Notes: generated by a model from the letters alone, not told the origin. 64,000 nt of DNA from Sporosarcina sp. P34 (GCF_002743375.1 NZ_PDZC01000009.1:1-64000), one strand, 5' to 3'. Shown: positions 17,987 through 27,339, counted from the first letter of the stretch. Numbers and translations: made by a program.

Positions 17987-19159
17987 TTAACGCACAACCA
18001 CAATACCTAGACGGAAGTGGTCATGACGGAACAGCACTTGTTGCTTTAGACGGACCTCTTGATCACGGCCGATGACTTGTAAACGACAGTGCGCGGCATT
18101 GACTTGGATCGCATCATATAATTCATCTTCATTATGGATCGAGATGCCGTTTACCGACTTGATCAAATCACCCGGTACTATGCCCATTTTCTCTGCTGGT
18201 GAATCGCTAAGAACCGCTACTACATACACACCTTCTGTTTGAGGCACTAATAACACTTGTTTATTGCGTTCTGACAGTGAAATCACAGCACTCAACAAGA
18301 TGCGGCATAGAACCCCAGCGAGCAATGCTGCCCAACCAAGGACCGGCATCCAAATTGCACCAATACCTACTAATGCGACAGCTACACCGAGCCAAGCGAT
18401 CGCTTTTCCCATTTTAGGAAGTAGCACGTCCGGGAACGTAGAACGAATCCACTGCGAGAATCCGATGACTACAGGCACCGGAATGAATGAAAATTGCTCT
18501 GCGCCTAGTGTGAATTGCGGCCAGTACGGAGCAAATTCTGCTACCATATGTCCAGGTACTATAAATACTACTGGCACGAGCCATAGTAGCTTCGACTGAT
18601 AAATTGCACCACGCATTCCGCGCTGAGTCGGAACGAACGATGGAGACGTATGACGCGCCGCATGACGACGAACCAATAAGCCTTCCGAAATTAACAACAA
18701 TCCTGCAATAATCGGTACCGTAATCGCTAATGTACCGAAGAAGTCCAAGTCTTCCTGAACAAACCACGTACCGATTGAAAAATCTCCTGCAAAACGATCC
18801 AATGCCCACAGCGCAAAAAACGCGAGAGTTACATAGTAGATCGGTGAGGCTAGTTTATAGGAGAACGATACGATAACGAGCAACATGATAACGGATAAAA
18901 TAATGATCCAGTTAAAATCGACGATCAATCCAACGCCAGCGATCAAAATCGATAGAACTAGACCGTGCAACCAACCTACTGAAATAGCGTGTTTCATTTC
19001 AGTGGAACTTTTGTTTATGCCCACATTGAAATCTGTTCGCTCGCGGCTTACGCGTTTACTGCCAAGCATATAGGCAGCCACTAAAGCGATTAGCCAGACG
19101 GGATTCAGAAAAAAGTACAGTACTGCATCTTTTAAATTAAGTAATAGTTCACTAGACAT
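17987..19159 (-). CDS. minJ: PDZ-domain membrane protein, MinJ-like cell-division topological determinant
   Basis: 390 residues, close to the usual MinJ length. The N-terminal 290 residues contain about eight membrane segments, and the C-terminal PDZ domain covers roughly 305-370 with the carboxylate-binding and core motifs VYVVAVLSDSPAEKMGIVPGDLIKSVNG seen in pieces. In B. subtilis MinJ bridges DivIVA to MinD at poles and septa. The identification rests on the domain order plus position between csbA and ctpB, exactly as in B. subtilis. Start ATG with AAAGGTGACAG upstream. Confidence 0.85.
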   Translation of the reverse strand: MSSELLLNLKDAVLYFFLNPVWLIALVAAYMLGSKRVSRERTDFNVGINKSSTEMKHAISVGWLHGLVLSILIAGVGLIVDFNWIIILSVIMLLVIVSFSYKLASPIYYVTLAFFALWALDRFAGDFSIGTWFVQEDLDFFGTLAITVPIIAGLLLISEGLLVRRHAARHTSPSFVPTQRGMRGAIYQSKLLWLVPVVFIVPGHMVAEFAPYWPQFTLGAEQFSFIPVPVVIGFSQWIRSTFPDVLLPKMGKAIAWLGVAVALVGIGAIWMPVLGWAALLAGVLCRILLSAVISLSERNKQVLLVPQTEGVYVVAVLSDSPAEKMGIVPGDLIKSVNGISIHNEDELYDAIQVNAAHCRLQVIGRDQEVRLKQQVLFRHDHFRLGIVVVR

Positions 19160-19270
19160 CTTCTGTCACCTTTCTCGCTTGTCTTTATAACTCTTTCCTT
19201 CATTGTACAAAAAAAGAAGGAAAATAGCGAGAGAGTTCTGAAGGAAGTTCCAATTTAAGCTACATTGCAT

Positions 19271-19328
19271 AAAAAAAAGAGGCTGTTCGCGCGTGTCTTG
19301 TTTTTTAAGACCTTGCCGAACCGCCTCT
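19271..19328 (-). terminator. Intrinsic terminator after ctpB
   Basis: AGAGGCtGTTCG on one side pairs with CGAACcGCCTCT on the other with a single mismatch around a long loop. Eight U residues follow on the minus strand. Confidence 0.8.
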
Positions 19329-19332
19329 GCTA

Positions 19333-20760
19333 TTATTTTTCCAGTTTATTGACGAGGAAATCGACCGCCATACGCAACTGTTTGTCGTTCTTTGGCTCAG
19401 CCCGATATTCTTCTGCAGCCGTTTTTAATGCTGTGAAGAATTCTCTGTCCATATCATAGCCTTCTTTAATTTCATACTCCGCTCGGAATGCATGTACCGC
19501 TTCTGCTGTTTCGCGATCGAAATAGCCATCCGTTCTACCTGGACGATGATCAAATGCTTTGAGCATGCGTTGCGCATACGCCACTTGGTCATTGAAATGC
19601 CCTTCTTTCATAGTATCCGTCACCATCTGCAAATGCTCTGTGAATAAAGCATTCTGTTTTACTTCAATATCTGCTGTGACCCCTTTGCCATGAATCCACT
19701 TTTCTTTAGGCGTCAACCATTTACTCGTGGATAGCTTCAATTCTCCACCATTAGATAATTCCATCGTTTCTTGTACGGTTCCTTTGCCAAAACTTGTCGT
19801 GCCGATGATCTCCCCACGTTTCAAGTCTTTGATCGCTGCACTCAACACTTCACTCGCTGATGCGCTGCCTACATCCTGTACGATCACAATCGGAATGTGT
19901 TTCAAGCGTTCATTAAATGTAAGCTTGTCGTCCTTCTCCGTCGACACTGGCGTTAAATTCCCTTTTGCATCTTGCATCACGACGAACGTTCGATCTTCCT
20001 CCAATAGACTACTGGAAATTTCGGATACAGCCGTCAAATAGCCGCCCGGATTCCCGCGCACATCGATGATGATAGCTTGGGCACCTTTTTTGAGGACGTC
20101 AGACGTAGCCTTTTGCCATTCTTTTGCTGTCTCTTCACCAAACATGCTTAGCGCTATGTACCCGAGCTTAGCATCGCGTTCTTTAATCAGCTCATGCGAC
20201 ACAGAAACCACAGGCATGTGATCGCGTGTGATGGTATATTCCATATGCTTATCCGCTTCCGGTCGGAAAATAGTCAACTTCACTTCCGTCCCTTTTTCAC
20301 CCCGTATCATATTGACTACGTCGCGTAATGTTTCATTGGCCAATCGTTCTCCGTTGACACGCACAATTTCATCATAAGGCTGTAATCCCGCCTTTTCAGC
20401 TGGACCTCCTTTAATTGGCGCTACAACAATATACTTGCCGTTCGTCCGTGTCATTTCCGCACCAATTCCTACACGTGATCCTGCGAGTGATTCCCGGTGA
20501 GACTCCGCTTCCTGTTCAGTCAAATACGTCGAATACGGGTCACCGATTGTATCGGTCATCCCACGCAACGCCCCTTCAATCAGCTCGTCCTTCTTGACTG
20601 GGTAAACGGCTCGCTCTTGAATCTTTTCAAATACCTCATCGACTACGGGTAACTTACTGACCGACTCATTCTTTGCAGCTTCTTGCTTCCCGCAGCCATT
20701 TAGCCATATGGCACCGATCAGTAATAATACCCCCACCAAAAAAAGCCTGCTCTTACGCAT
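19333..20760 (-). CDS. ctpB: S41 family carboxyl-terminal processing protease (CtpB-like), predicted lipoprotein
   Basis: 475 residues. The N-terminus is a lipoprotein signal with lipobox LNGC (Cys23), so the enzyme should be anchored outside. A PDZ domain lies at about 95-170 (VAPIKGGPAEKAGLQPYDEIV). The S41 protease core is about 195-370 with the nucleophile Ser in VGSASASEVLSAAI (near residue 303) and the general-base Lys in TSFGKGTVQ (near residue 328). A C-terminal peptidoglycan-binding domain is at about 385-440 (GRTDGYFDRETAEAVHAFR). In B. subtilis CtpB cleaves SpoIVFA to trigger sigma-K activation. Start ATG with GGAGGAGGTT upstream. Context: downstream of the ftsEX region as in B. 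subtilis. Confidence 0.9.
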   Translation of the reverse strand: MRKSRLFLVGVLLLIGAIWLNGCGKQEAAKNESVSKLPVVDEVFEKIQERAVYPVKKDELIEGALRGMTDTIGDPYSTYLTEQEAESHRESLAGSRVGIGAEMTRTNGKYIVVAPIKGGPAEKAGLQPYDEIVRVNGERLANETLRDVVNMIRGEKGTEVKLTIFRPEADKHMEYTITRDHMPVVSVSHELIKERDAKLGYIALSMFGEETAKEWQKATSDVLKKGAQAIIIDVRGNPGGYLTAVSEISSSLLEEDRTFVVMQDAKGNLTPVSTEKDDKLTFNERLKHIPIVIVQDVGSASASEVLSAAIKDLKRGEIIGTTSFGKGTVQETMELSNGGELKLSTSKWLTPKEKWIHGKGVTADIEVKQNALFTEHLQMVTDTMKEGHFNDQVAYAQRMLKAFDHRPGRTDGYFDRETAEAVHAFRAEYEIKEGYDMDREFFTALKTAAEEYRAEPKNDKQLRMAVDFLVNKLEK

Positions 20761-20830
20761 CCATAACCTCCTCCTCTCTTCACTATATGAAGAAAGACAA
20801 GGAGTTACGACACGAGAACAGACTCTTTTT

Positions 20831-21415
20831 TCAGTCCATGGAATCGATTAATTCATTTAATGTTTTTTCATCTACTGGGCCAATGACTTTTTGTGCAATG
20901 CGCCCCTCTGTATCAATTATATACGTTGTCGGCATCGAGAACACACCATACGCATGTGTGACTTCCGCCGTCTTATCTAGCGGAATAGGGAAGCTTAATT
21001 CATAGGAAGCCACAAACTTTTCCACTTCACCTATACCACGTCGCTCAGATTCTGTGACGTTGACGGCGATGAGTTCTACTTGGTCTTCATCCGTAAGTTT
21101 CGAATAAAAACTTTCCATATGCGGCATTTCTGCTTTACATGGAGGACACCATGTCGCCCAAAAGTTCAAAATAACTTTCTTCCCTTTTAACTCGGAAAGC
21201 GTCACCGTTTCGCCTGCAAGTGTTTCGAGTGTAAAGTCCGGGGCAAGTGAATATTGTTCCAAACCTTCCTCTTCTAGCAATGCATTTTCCTGGCTGTCTT
21301 GTGTACTCGGTACTTCTACCGATTTTTTCTGTCCAACTGAATTTTCTACCATGATAAAGATCAATGTACCGACGAGCAATGCTGTAATAATATATCCGAT
21401 CGTTTTCTTACTCAC
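20831..21415 (-). CDS. TlpA/ResA-type membrane-anchored thioredoxin-like protein
   Basis: 194 residues: an uncleaved N-terminal anchor (about 5-25), a linker, then a redoxin domain starting LAPDFTLETL near residue 57. The redox motif WCPPC is in NFWATWCPPCKAEMP (about 89-103), followed by the cis-Pro loop GVFSMPTTYIID near residue 160. Such proteins reduce disulfides or apocytochromes outside the membrane. It is translationally coupled to the polytopic gene upstream: its GTG start at 21415 overlaps that gene's TAA, with GAAGAGG just before. The pair may form a membrane thiol-redox unit. Confidence 0.85.
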   Translation of the reverse strand: MSKKTIGYIITALLVGTLIFIMVENSVGQKKSVEVPSTQDSQENALLEEEGLEQYSLAPDFTLETLAGETVTLSELKGKKVILNFWATWCPPCKAEMPHMESFYSKLTDEDQVELIAVNVTESERRGIGEVEKFVASYELSFPIPLDKTAEVTHAYGVFSMPTTYIIDTEGRIAQKVIGPVDEKTLNELIDSMD

Positions 21416-22065
21416 TTTACCTCTTCCTTTCCACTAATCGGTTGGGCGGAAAATTTCTCTACTGCCCACATGAACAAACCAATGAAAATGGTTGTGACGA
21501 ATGCTGTGTTCACTAGATTTCCTTGAATGGCGGATACGAGAAAATGAACCGCTAGTAAGACACCAGCAAGTTCGCTCACTGTATTGACGTTCTTTTGTTG
21601 ACACCACCACGACAATACAAAGACAGCGACAAATAATAGAATGGTTGCGATTTTCACTACGAGGTTGCCTTCATTAAGAAATGTCATAACAATTTGATAG
21701 ACAGCTTGCCAGCAAATTAACGCAAGCAATAGCGACCATTTATCGATACGCTTCCACTTCTGTTTATATACTTGCCGGAGCAATAATACACTTGCTACAA
21801 CTACCCCGAGTATCCAGCCAAACTTTCCCCCGTGGAAATAAAGAATAGACAGTGGATTTTTCATGACCATCGTAAAATCCGTTGCAATCACTGATACTTT
21901 CCAAATGATGACGATATAGAAGAATAGATCACCGATTCGCTCAGCATGCACTTTACCAAAGTATAATCGAATGAAAAGATAGGTCACTAGGAAACCCGCC
22001 ATAAAGGCGATCCAAGAAGACGGCATCGTAATGGACCCAATTGGATAATATTGCGTCACCGGCAT
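21412..22065 (-). CDS. Polytopic membrane protein, Lgt-like fold, coupled to the TlpA gene
   Basis: 217 residues from the ATG at 22065, chosen because AGGAGG lies seven bases upstream; the open frame continues 14 codons further without a ribosome binding site. It has seven membrane segments. The opening (YYPIGSITMPSSWIAFMAG), a DLFFY...NPLSIL segment and YFHGGKFGWILG near residue 81 resemble the start of prolipoprotein diacylglyceryl transferase (Lgt), but the later catalytic signature of Lgt (its conserved RxGN-type region) is not visible. A true Lgt function is therefore unlikely. With TlpA next door, a role in electron or thiol transfer across the membrane is an inference only. Confidence 0.6.
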   Translation of the reverse strand: MPVTQYYPIGSITMPSSWIAFMAGFLVTYLFIRLYFGKVHAERIGDLFFYIVIIWKVSVIATDFTMVMKNPLSILYFHGGKFGWILGVVVASVLLLRQVYKQKWKRIDKWSLLLALICWQAVYQIVMTFLNEGNLVVKIATILLFVAVFVLSWWCQQKNVNTVSELAGVLLAVHFLVSAIQGNLVNTAFVTTIFIGLFMWAVEKFSAQPISGKEEVK

Positions 22066-22097
22066 GGTCCATCCTCCTAATCTTTCTATGAACGTAG

Positions 22098-22125
22098 GAA
22101 AACCCACCTTTTCAGGCAGGTTTTC
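22098..22125. terminator. Symmetrical hairpin between the M23 gene and the Lgt-like gene
   Basis: GAAAACC-CA-CCT-TTTC-AGG-CA-GGTTTTC is a near-perfect stem-loop. The U-run after it is short on both strands, so termination may be partial, allowing some read-through from the M23 gene. Confidence 0.45.
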
Positions 22126-22138
22126 AATTTATGCTATA

Positions 22139-23470
22139 TTAAAAAGAAACGTAATGCAAAGGATTGACTGCACTCGGACCTGTGGCGGAGAAGTTTCCTA
22201 CATGCACTTCAAAATGCAAATGCGGACCTGTAGAGAATCCTGTCGAACCGACCGCTCCAATGAATTGACCTTTATCGACAGATTGCCCTGAGCTTGTACT
22301 AATCGTGGAAAGGTGACCATAGACCGTCGTCAAAATCTGGCCCTTCACGGAGTGCGTGATCATAATCACATTACCGAACCCCTCCATGCTTCCCGCATAC
22401 GATACGACACCATCTCCTGCCGCTACAACCGGAGTTCCTGTAGGTGCGCTTATATCCATTCCACGGTGCTGTTTTCTCACTTTGGATATGGGGTGAATCC
22501 GCCAGCCAAATCCTGAAGTGAAAGTACCCGTTGTCGGTTTTGTCCACGTACCACTTGAAACAGGCGGAGCAGCAACGGAACTAGAAGATGCACTTGAAGG
22601 GCTATTTGCCGCGGCAGCTGCTGCTTCTGCTGCCAATCTTTCTTGCTGCAGCTTCTGCTTTCTCGCCTGCTCCTTACGAGCGACTTCCGCTAAACGATTT
22701 TGCTCTGCGATAATCTTCTTTTCTAGTTTAGAGCTGATTGCTACCGTTTCGCTATATTCTTCTTCTAACGCGCCTTTTTCGCTCGAAAGTTTTTCTTGAC
22801 TCTTTTCGAGCTGATTGACAACTTCGCGTTTTTCAAGCTTTTTGTTATGCAATTCGTCTTTCAACGCTTGAATTTTTTGCTTGCGCTCTTCTTGTTCCGC
22901 TAATTTCTGCTCCACCAGTTTCTTTTCTTCCTCCAGCAACGCCATATCTTCTTCTTGCTGTTGAATGATTTTTCGATCTGCATCCATCAATGTAGACACC
23001 GCCGAGAAACGGTCAATGAAATCCGCGAAACTGTTAGCACCAAGAAGCACGTCCAAATAACTGACTTGATTCCCCTTGACTTGCATAACGCGAACGCGCT
23101 CACGCAAAACTTCGTCTCGTTGTTTGATTCGAATCTCTAATTCTTTAATAGATGATTGAAGTTTCTCAATTTCAATTTGGGTCTGATTCATTTCTGCAAT
23201 GATCCGATCCATGTTTTGATTGGTTTCTTCAATTTTGTCATTCAGTTTTTTGATTTGAGAGACCAGTACATCGACTTTCGACTGTTTCTCCTGTATTTGA
23301 ATTTCTTTTTTCTGAATAGTAGAATCTAAGTTTTTCTTTTTGATGTCTGCTGCATTTTTTTCATTCTGCAAATCTTTCAAAGAGTTTGCGAAGACGTCTG
23401 CACTGCCAATTGTTGTGGTAAGTAGACACACCGCAAGGACACTCGAAATGATTCTATGTCTTTTTATCAA
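22139..23470 (-). CDS. Murein hydrolase activator / M23 metallopeptidase with coiled coil (EnvC/PcsB-like)
   Basis: 443 residues: signal peptide (about 1-28), two long coiled-coil stretches (about 30-105 and 160-265), an Ala/Ser-rich linker (about 270-315) and a C-terminal LytM/M23 domain (about 320-440). Zinc ligands are visible as HRGMD (HxxxD) and PHLHFEV (HxH). With ftsX and ftsE immediately upstream, the protein fits the FtsEX-controlled cell-wall hydrolase pattern: ATP hydrolysis by FtsE, transmitted through FtsX to a coiled-coil partner. The M23 zinc ligands are intact, so it may be an active endopeptidase rather than only an activator. TTG start with AAGGAG upstream. Confidence 0.85.
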   Translation of the reverse strand: MIKRHRIISSVLAVCLLTTTIGSADVFANSLKDLQNEKNAADIKKKNLDSTIQKKEIQIQEKQSKVDVLVSQIKKLNDKIEETNQNMDRIIAEMNQTQIEIEKLQSSIKELEIRIKQRDEVLRERVRVMQVKGNQVSYLDVLLGANSFADFIDRFSAVSTLMDADRKIIQQQEEDMALLEEEKKLVEQKLAEQEERKQKIQALKDELHNKKLEKREVVNQLEKSQEKLSSEKGALEEEYSETVAISSKLEKKIIAEQNRLAEVARKEQARKQKLQQERLAAEAAAAAANSPSSASSSSVAAPPVSSGTWTKPTTGTFTSGFGWRIHPISKVRKQHRGMDISAPTGTPVVAAGDGVVSYAGSMEGFGNVIMITHSVKGQILTTVYGHLSTISTSSGQSVDKGQFIGAVGSTGFSTGPHLHFEVHVGNFSATGPSAVNPLHYVSF

Positions 23471-23495
23471 ATTCTAGTTCTCTCCTTAGTAAAAC

Positions 23496-24380
23496 TTACG
23501 ATTTCAAGAATTTTCTGACGGACATGAAACTGCCCCAGACGCCGATAAAGACGGCAACGAATAGAAGTAAAAAGTTTAATTGTAATAGGAATGGGTTAGG
23601 ATCTAGCAAATGGAATAATTGATTTTGCAAACGACCTTCCCAGAAACTATACAACTTCGAATAAAATATCGTCATAAGCGTCATCGGAAGAATCGCACCA
23701 AACATTCCAAGCCACACGCCTTCGAGCATGAAAGGAATCCGTACGAAACTATCTGTTGCACCGACCAGTTTCATAATATCAATTTCTGTACGTCTCGCCA
23801 CAATGGTGAGTCGGATCGTATTTGATATGAGAAACATAGCGGTAAACAGCAAAGCTACTATTAAGCCGAGACCGATATTTCGTCCGATTTTTAAGACTTT
23901 GAACAGTTTTTCTACCTTGCCTTCACCGTACTCCACGTCAAACGTATTCGGGTACGTAGCGATTTCATTTGCGATGGATGCGGTGTTTTTCGGATCATCC
24001 GCTTTAACATATAATGCATCACCGAGGGGATTGTCCTGTTTGTAGAGCGCTAACTCATCGCCGAACGATTGAATCATGTGCTCCAATTCCTGTTTTCGTG
24101 AGGAGTACTGGACTTCGGCAACACCTGAGGTTTCTTTGACTTCCTTCAATAGTTCCTGGACTTCTTCTTTACTAGCGCCTGGTTCCGCGACTACTTTAAT
24201 TTCCACATCATTTTCGATGTTATCAGCCAGTTGATTCAAGTTCATCATGATGACGATGAATACACCAATCAATAATAAAGTCACAGTCACAGCGCTCACT
24301 GAAGCAAAGGTCATCCAGCCGTTTCGACTAAGACTTTTGAAACTTTCCCGAATATGACGTCGAACTGTTCTAGATTTCAT
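23496..24380 (-). CDS. ftsX: Cell division ABC transporter permease FtsX
   Basis: 294 residues from the ATG at 24380, which has AAGGAG eight to nine bases upstream inside the end of ftsE; the frame extends eight codons further without support. Topology is typical: cytoplasmic N-terminus, helix at about 25-45, extracellular loop of about 120 residues that would bind the M23 partner, then three helices (about 170-195, 220-245, 265-290). The start lies inside ftsE (11-bp overlap), so the two are coupled. Usual FtsX length. Confidence 0.95.
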   Translation of the reverse strand: MKSRTVRRHIRESFKSLSRNGWMTFASVSAVTVTLLLIGVFIVIMMNLNQLADNIENDVEIKVVAEPGASKEEVQELLKEVKETSGVAEVQYSSRKQELEHMIQSFGDELALYKQDNPLGDALYVKADDPKNTASIANEIATYPNTFDVEYGEGKVEKLFKVLKIGRNIGLGLIVALLFTAMFLISNTIRLTIVARRTEIDIMKLVGATDSFVRIPFMLEGVWLGMFGAILPMTLMTIFYSKLYSFWEGRLQNQLFHLLDPNPFLLQLNFLLLFVAVFIGVWGSFMSVRKFLKS

Positions 24381-25056
24381 TGGAGTATTCTCCTTCGTTC
24401 TCATCCCGTGTGATGAGTCCGCCTTCGATCTGTATCACGCGATGTGGTTGATTATCCACGATATCTTTATTATGTGTAGCCATAATAATCGTGGTGCCTC
24501 GTGCATTTATCCGTTCAAAAATCTTCATGATTTCCCATGAAGTTTCTGGATCTAAATTTCCTGTCGGTTCGTCTGCAATGACGAGCTTCGGTTGATTGAC
24601 GATCGATCGTGCAATCGACACGCGTTGCTGTTCCCCACCTGACAGTTCATTTGGAAACATTCTAGTTTTCTTCGTGAGGCCTACTAATTTCAGCACTTCT
24701 GTCACTTTTTGCCGTATGACACTCGGTGATTCTTCAATTACTTCTAGCGCATACGCAATATTTTCATAGACAGTCAGTTTTGGCAGAAGTTTAAAATCCT
24801 GAAATACTACGCCAATTTGTCTTCTCAAATAAGGGACATCTTTTCTTTGCATTTTTGTTAGTTCCGTATTGTTGAAGTAAATCAAGCCACTAGTTGGGAC
24901 TTCTTCACGATACATCATTTTAATGAACGTGGATTTACCTGCGCCACTCGGTCCAACAACATATACAAATTCCCCTTTTTCGATTTCGACATGAATTCCG
25001 TTAGACGCGACAACGCCATTCGGGTACTTTTTGTATACATTTTTCATTACAATCAT
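24370..25056 (-). CDS. ftsE: Cell division ABC transporter ATP-binding protein FtsE
   Basis: 228 residues. Walker A GPSGAGKST (about 36-44), Q-loop VVFQDFKLLP, signature LSGGEQQR (about 139-146), Walker B LVIADEPTGNLD (about 159-170) and H-loop MATHNKD. This is the canonical FtsE. With FtsX it drives peptidoglycan hydrolysis, and in B. subtilis also influences sporulation entry. Two close ATG codons (M1 and M4) are possible starts. Confidence 0.96.
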   Translation of the reverse strand: MIVMKNVYKKYPNGVVASNGIHVEIEKGEFVYVVGPSGAGKSTFIKMMYREEVPTSGLIYFNNTELTKMQRKDVPYLRRQIGVVFQDFKLLPKLTVYENIAYALEVIEESPSVIRQKVTEVLKLVGLTKKTRMFPNELSGGEQQRVSIARSIVNQPKLVIADEPTGNLDPETSWEIMKIFERINARGTTIIMATHNKDIVDNQPHRVIQIEGGLITRDENEGEYSNEI

Positions 25057-25197
25057 ACATCATAACCACCTGAATTTTGTTTTTCTCTCATATTCGCCAT
25101 TTTTATTATATCATGGCCTTCATCTTACTATGTATTACAGTTATGTATCAATTAATTAGCAAGCAAAATAGGTAAAAAATGTTTTTCATCGATGAAC

Positions 25198-25233
25198 AAA
25201 AAAATCGCCACCAAGAATATCTTGGTGACGATT
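25198..25233 (-). terminator. Intrinsic terminator of cccB
   Basis: AATCGcCACCAAGA pairs with TCTTGGTGaCGATT (25220-25233), one mismatch. Seven U residues follow on the minus strand. Confidence 0.9.
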
Positions 25234-25242
25234 GAGTATTCA

Positions 25243-25587
25243 TTATTTTTTTTCAGCTAACCAAGCAGCAACTGCGTCTGCTTCTTCGCCTTTAATAATA
25301 CCAGGAGGCATAGCGCCTTTACCGTTTACGATCACGTCGTGGATTTCTTCTTCAGAAAGTGTTGCACCAATTTTATCAAGTGCTGGACCTGCTCCACCTT
25401 CTAAGTTTCCTCCGTGACATGACGCACAGCTTTGTTGTACAACTGCTTCTGCATCTACTTCAGAAGTAGCAGCTCCGTTGTCTTTTGTAGCATCATCATT
25501 TGGTTCTGAAGCGTTGTCGTTGCCTCCACCACAAGCACCGAGAACTAGCGCTGCTCCGAAGAGTGTAGCCAATAGTTTGTTCTTCAT
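25243..25587 (-). CDS. cccB: Cytochrome c-551 lipoprotein (CccB-like)
   Basis: 114 residues. Lipoprotein signal with lipobox LGAC (Cys19), a Gly/Asn/Asp-rich linker, then one c-type heme domain: CASCHGG (CXXCH) near residue 54 and the axial Met in GAMPPG near residue 93. It carries electrons on the outer face of the membrane. It lies between ftsE and prfB as in B. subtilis and is a single-gene unit with its own terminator. The start is ATG with GGGAGGATATTAC upstream. Confidence 0.93.
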   Translation of the reverse strand: MKNKLLATLFGAALVLGACGGGNDNASEPNDDATKDNGAATSEVDAEAVVQQSCASCHGGNLEGGAGPALDKIGATLSEEEIHDVIVNGKGAMPPGIIKGEEADAVAAWLAEKK

Positions 25588-26120
25588 GTAATATCCTCCC
25601 TTTTACTTAAATTTTTCTAACATATAGTAGTATACCAAATCTCAATCGATTTATGGTGAATAGAGAGGATAAAGTTACAAATTATCGAGGATAATCGTGT
25701 TTTTCGTCTCTTTCATTCCATAAAAGACGCTTTGGTAGTAAGTACATATATAGTATTGACCAAATTGATCATTCTTAAACATACCATTTTGTCATGTGGG
25801 TAAAATAACGAGTAAATTGGGCTTCTACTAGGGAATTGGTGATAAACAAACATAACTCTTTGTCACAGTTTGTAATATTGTAATGTCTTTGTAATATTCA
25901 AAAGGCAAATGTGACAAAAGTTCACATGCATAATCCATTACAAGATGATTTTCCTTTACTATAATCTACTTTCAGTTTAAACGGTAAAAATATTCCATCA
26001 TTTTTTCAGGTGTTAGCACAAAGTTCATAATTTATCATTCCCTAAATCCTTTATTACATACGCATATGAGCTACTGTGTGAAAATGAACAGCCAAGCCAA
26101 CTTCTAGTGAACCATACTAA

Positions 26121-26170
26121 TTGTCACCCACTTACATTGTAGGGATTTGCGCGTAGGAGGGGCGACTCCC
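26121..26170 (+). repeat. Truncated fragment of the palindromic repeat
   Basis: TTGTCACCCA...TTGTAGGGATTTGCGCGTAGGAGGGGCGACTCC matches the left arm of the repeat and its AT-rich approach (compare 280-332 and the reverse complement of 30148-30200). The similarity stops right after CGACTCCC and the sequence runs straight into the prfB terminator, so more than half of the palindrome is gone. Confidence 0.65.
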
Positions 26171-26176
26171 ATTTAG

Positions 26177-26224
26177 TAAAAAAACAGCCGCAACAAGTCA
26201 TGAAGAAATGACCTGCCTGGCTGT
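26177..26224 (-). terminator. Intrinsic terminator of secA-prfB
   Basis: CAGCC (26185-26189) pairs with GGCTG (26219-26223), with an inner GTCAT/ATGAC stem. A run of U residues follows on the minus strand. Confidence 0.75.
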
Positions 26225-26234
26225 CTTTTTATGA

Positions 26235-27339
26235 TTACGAAATTCTTGAACGCAAATACGCATTGATAAACTGGTCGATCTCGCCGTCCATTACAGAACT
26301 AACGTTACCTGTCTCTTCATTCGTACGGTGATCTTTCACCATAGAATACGGATGGAAAACATACGAACGAATCTGACTGCCCCAACCGATTTCCTTTTGC
26401 TCGCCACGGATGTCCGCCAAACGCGCTTCCTCTTCCTCCACGCGAATCTGGTAAATCTTCGCTTTCAAAAGATTCATCGCACGCTCACGGTTTTTAATTT
26501 GTGAACGTTCTGTCTGACACGTAACAATTGCACCTGTTGGAATATGCGTCATACGTACAGCGGAGTCTGTCGTGTTAACGTGTTGTCCGCCGGCACCGCT
26601 TGAACGGTACGTATCAATTTTAATGTCTTCCATCTTCAGATCCAATTCGATATCGCCGTCAAACTCTGGCATGACTTCAATAGAAGAGAATGATGTATGG
26701 CGTCTGCCTGAAGAATCGAATGGAGAGATCCGAACGAGTCGGTGTACCCCTTTTTCCGCTTTCAAGTAGCCATATGCGTTATGCCCTTTAATTCCGAGTG
26801 TGACAGATTTCACGCCCGCTTCGTCACCTGCTTGATAATCGAGTGTTTCGACTTTAAAGCCATGGTGCTCTGCCCAGCGCGTGTACATACGAAGCAACAT
26901 CGACGCCCAGTCTTGAGACTCGGTACCGCCTGCGCCAGAGTGTATTTCAACTACTGCATTATTTTTATCAAATTCATCGCTCAATAACATTTGAAGATCG
27001 AATTGCTCCATCTTCTTTTTGAACTCTTTTAATTCGGCTATCAGATCTTCTTGTAACTCTGCGTCTGCTTCTTCCCGCAGAAGTTCAAGCGTCATTTCCA
27101 AATTTTCTTGTATTTCGTTCAATTCGTTATATTCGCCGACAATGTCTTTCAATGCATTCGATTGTGAAATCACCTTTTGCGCCGCTTCCTGGTCATCCCA
27201 GAATCCTGGCTCCAACATCATTTCATCTAACTCCTGCATGCTAGCCTCTTTGTTTTCTAAGTCAAAGAGACCCCCTAAAGTCCGCTAATTTCTTAGCTGT
27301 TTTGTCGAGATCATTGCGAACATCGGATAATTCTATCAT
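26235..27339 (-). CDS. prfB: Peptide chain release factor 2, with programmed +1 frameshift
   Basis: Two frames joined by the classic autoregulatory frameshift. Frame 1 starts at the ATG at 27339 (AGGAGG upstream) and runs 25 codons to an in-frame TGA at 27264-27262. The site is AGGGGG (internal Shine-Dalgarno), TCT, then CTT-TGA-C: the ribosome slips +1 and continues as GAC TTA GAA in the frame ending at 26235. The full product is 367 residues, normal for RF2. The stop-recognition tripeptide SPF ([14 protein letters not shown]) and the GGQ motif (GAGGQHVN) are both present. RF2 reads UGA and UAA; low RF2 promotes the frameshift. The gene follows secA by 30 bp. Confidence 0.96.
27258..27275 (-). 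promoter_or_regulatory. RF2 programmed frameshift site
   Basis: On the minus strand: AGGGGG, TCT, CTT TGA C. The purine-rich anti-SD-pairing element is three bases before the CTT slip codon and the TGA stop is followed by C, the weak context usual for this switch. Confidence 0.95.

Larger units (their letters stand above)
25588..26234. other. Intergenic stretch between cccB and prfB
   Basis: About 650 bp, AT-rich. The part next to cccB should hold its promoter (TATAGTAGTATACC near 25625-25638 is a candidate -10 area). I see no gene, RNA or repeat between about 25680 and 26115. A fragment of the palindromic repeat and the prfB terminator occupy 26121-26224. Confidence 0.5.

Noticed and set aside
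21412-22065. Functional Lgt (prolipoprotein diacylglyceryl transferase)
   Set aside because: Only the N-terminal part resembles Lgt; the later catalytic signature is not visible and the protein is shorter than usual.
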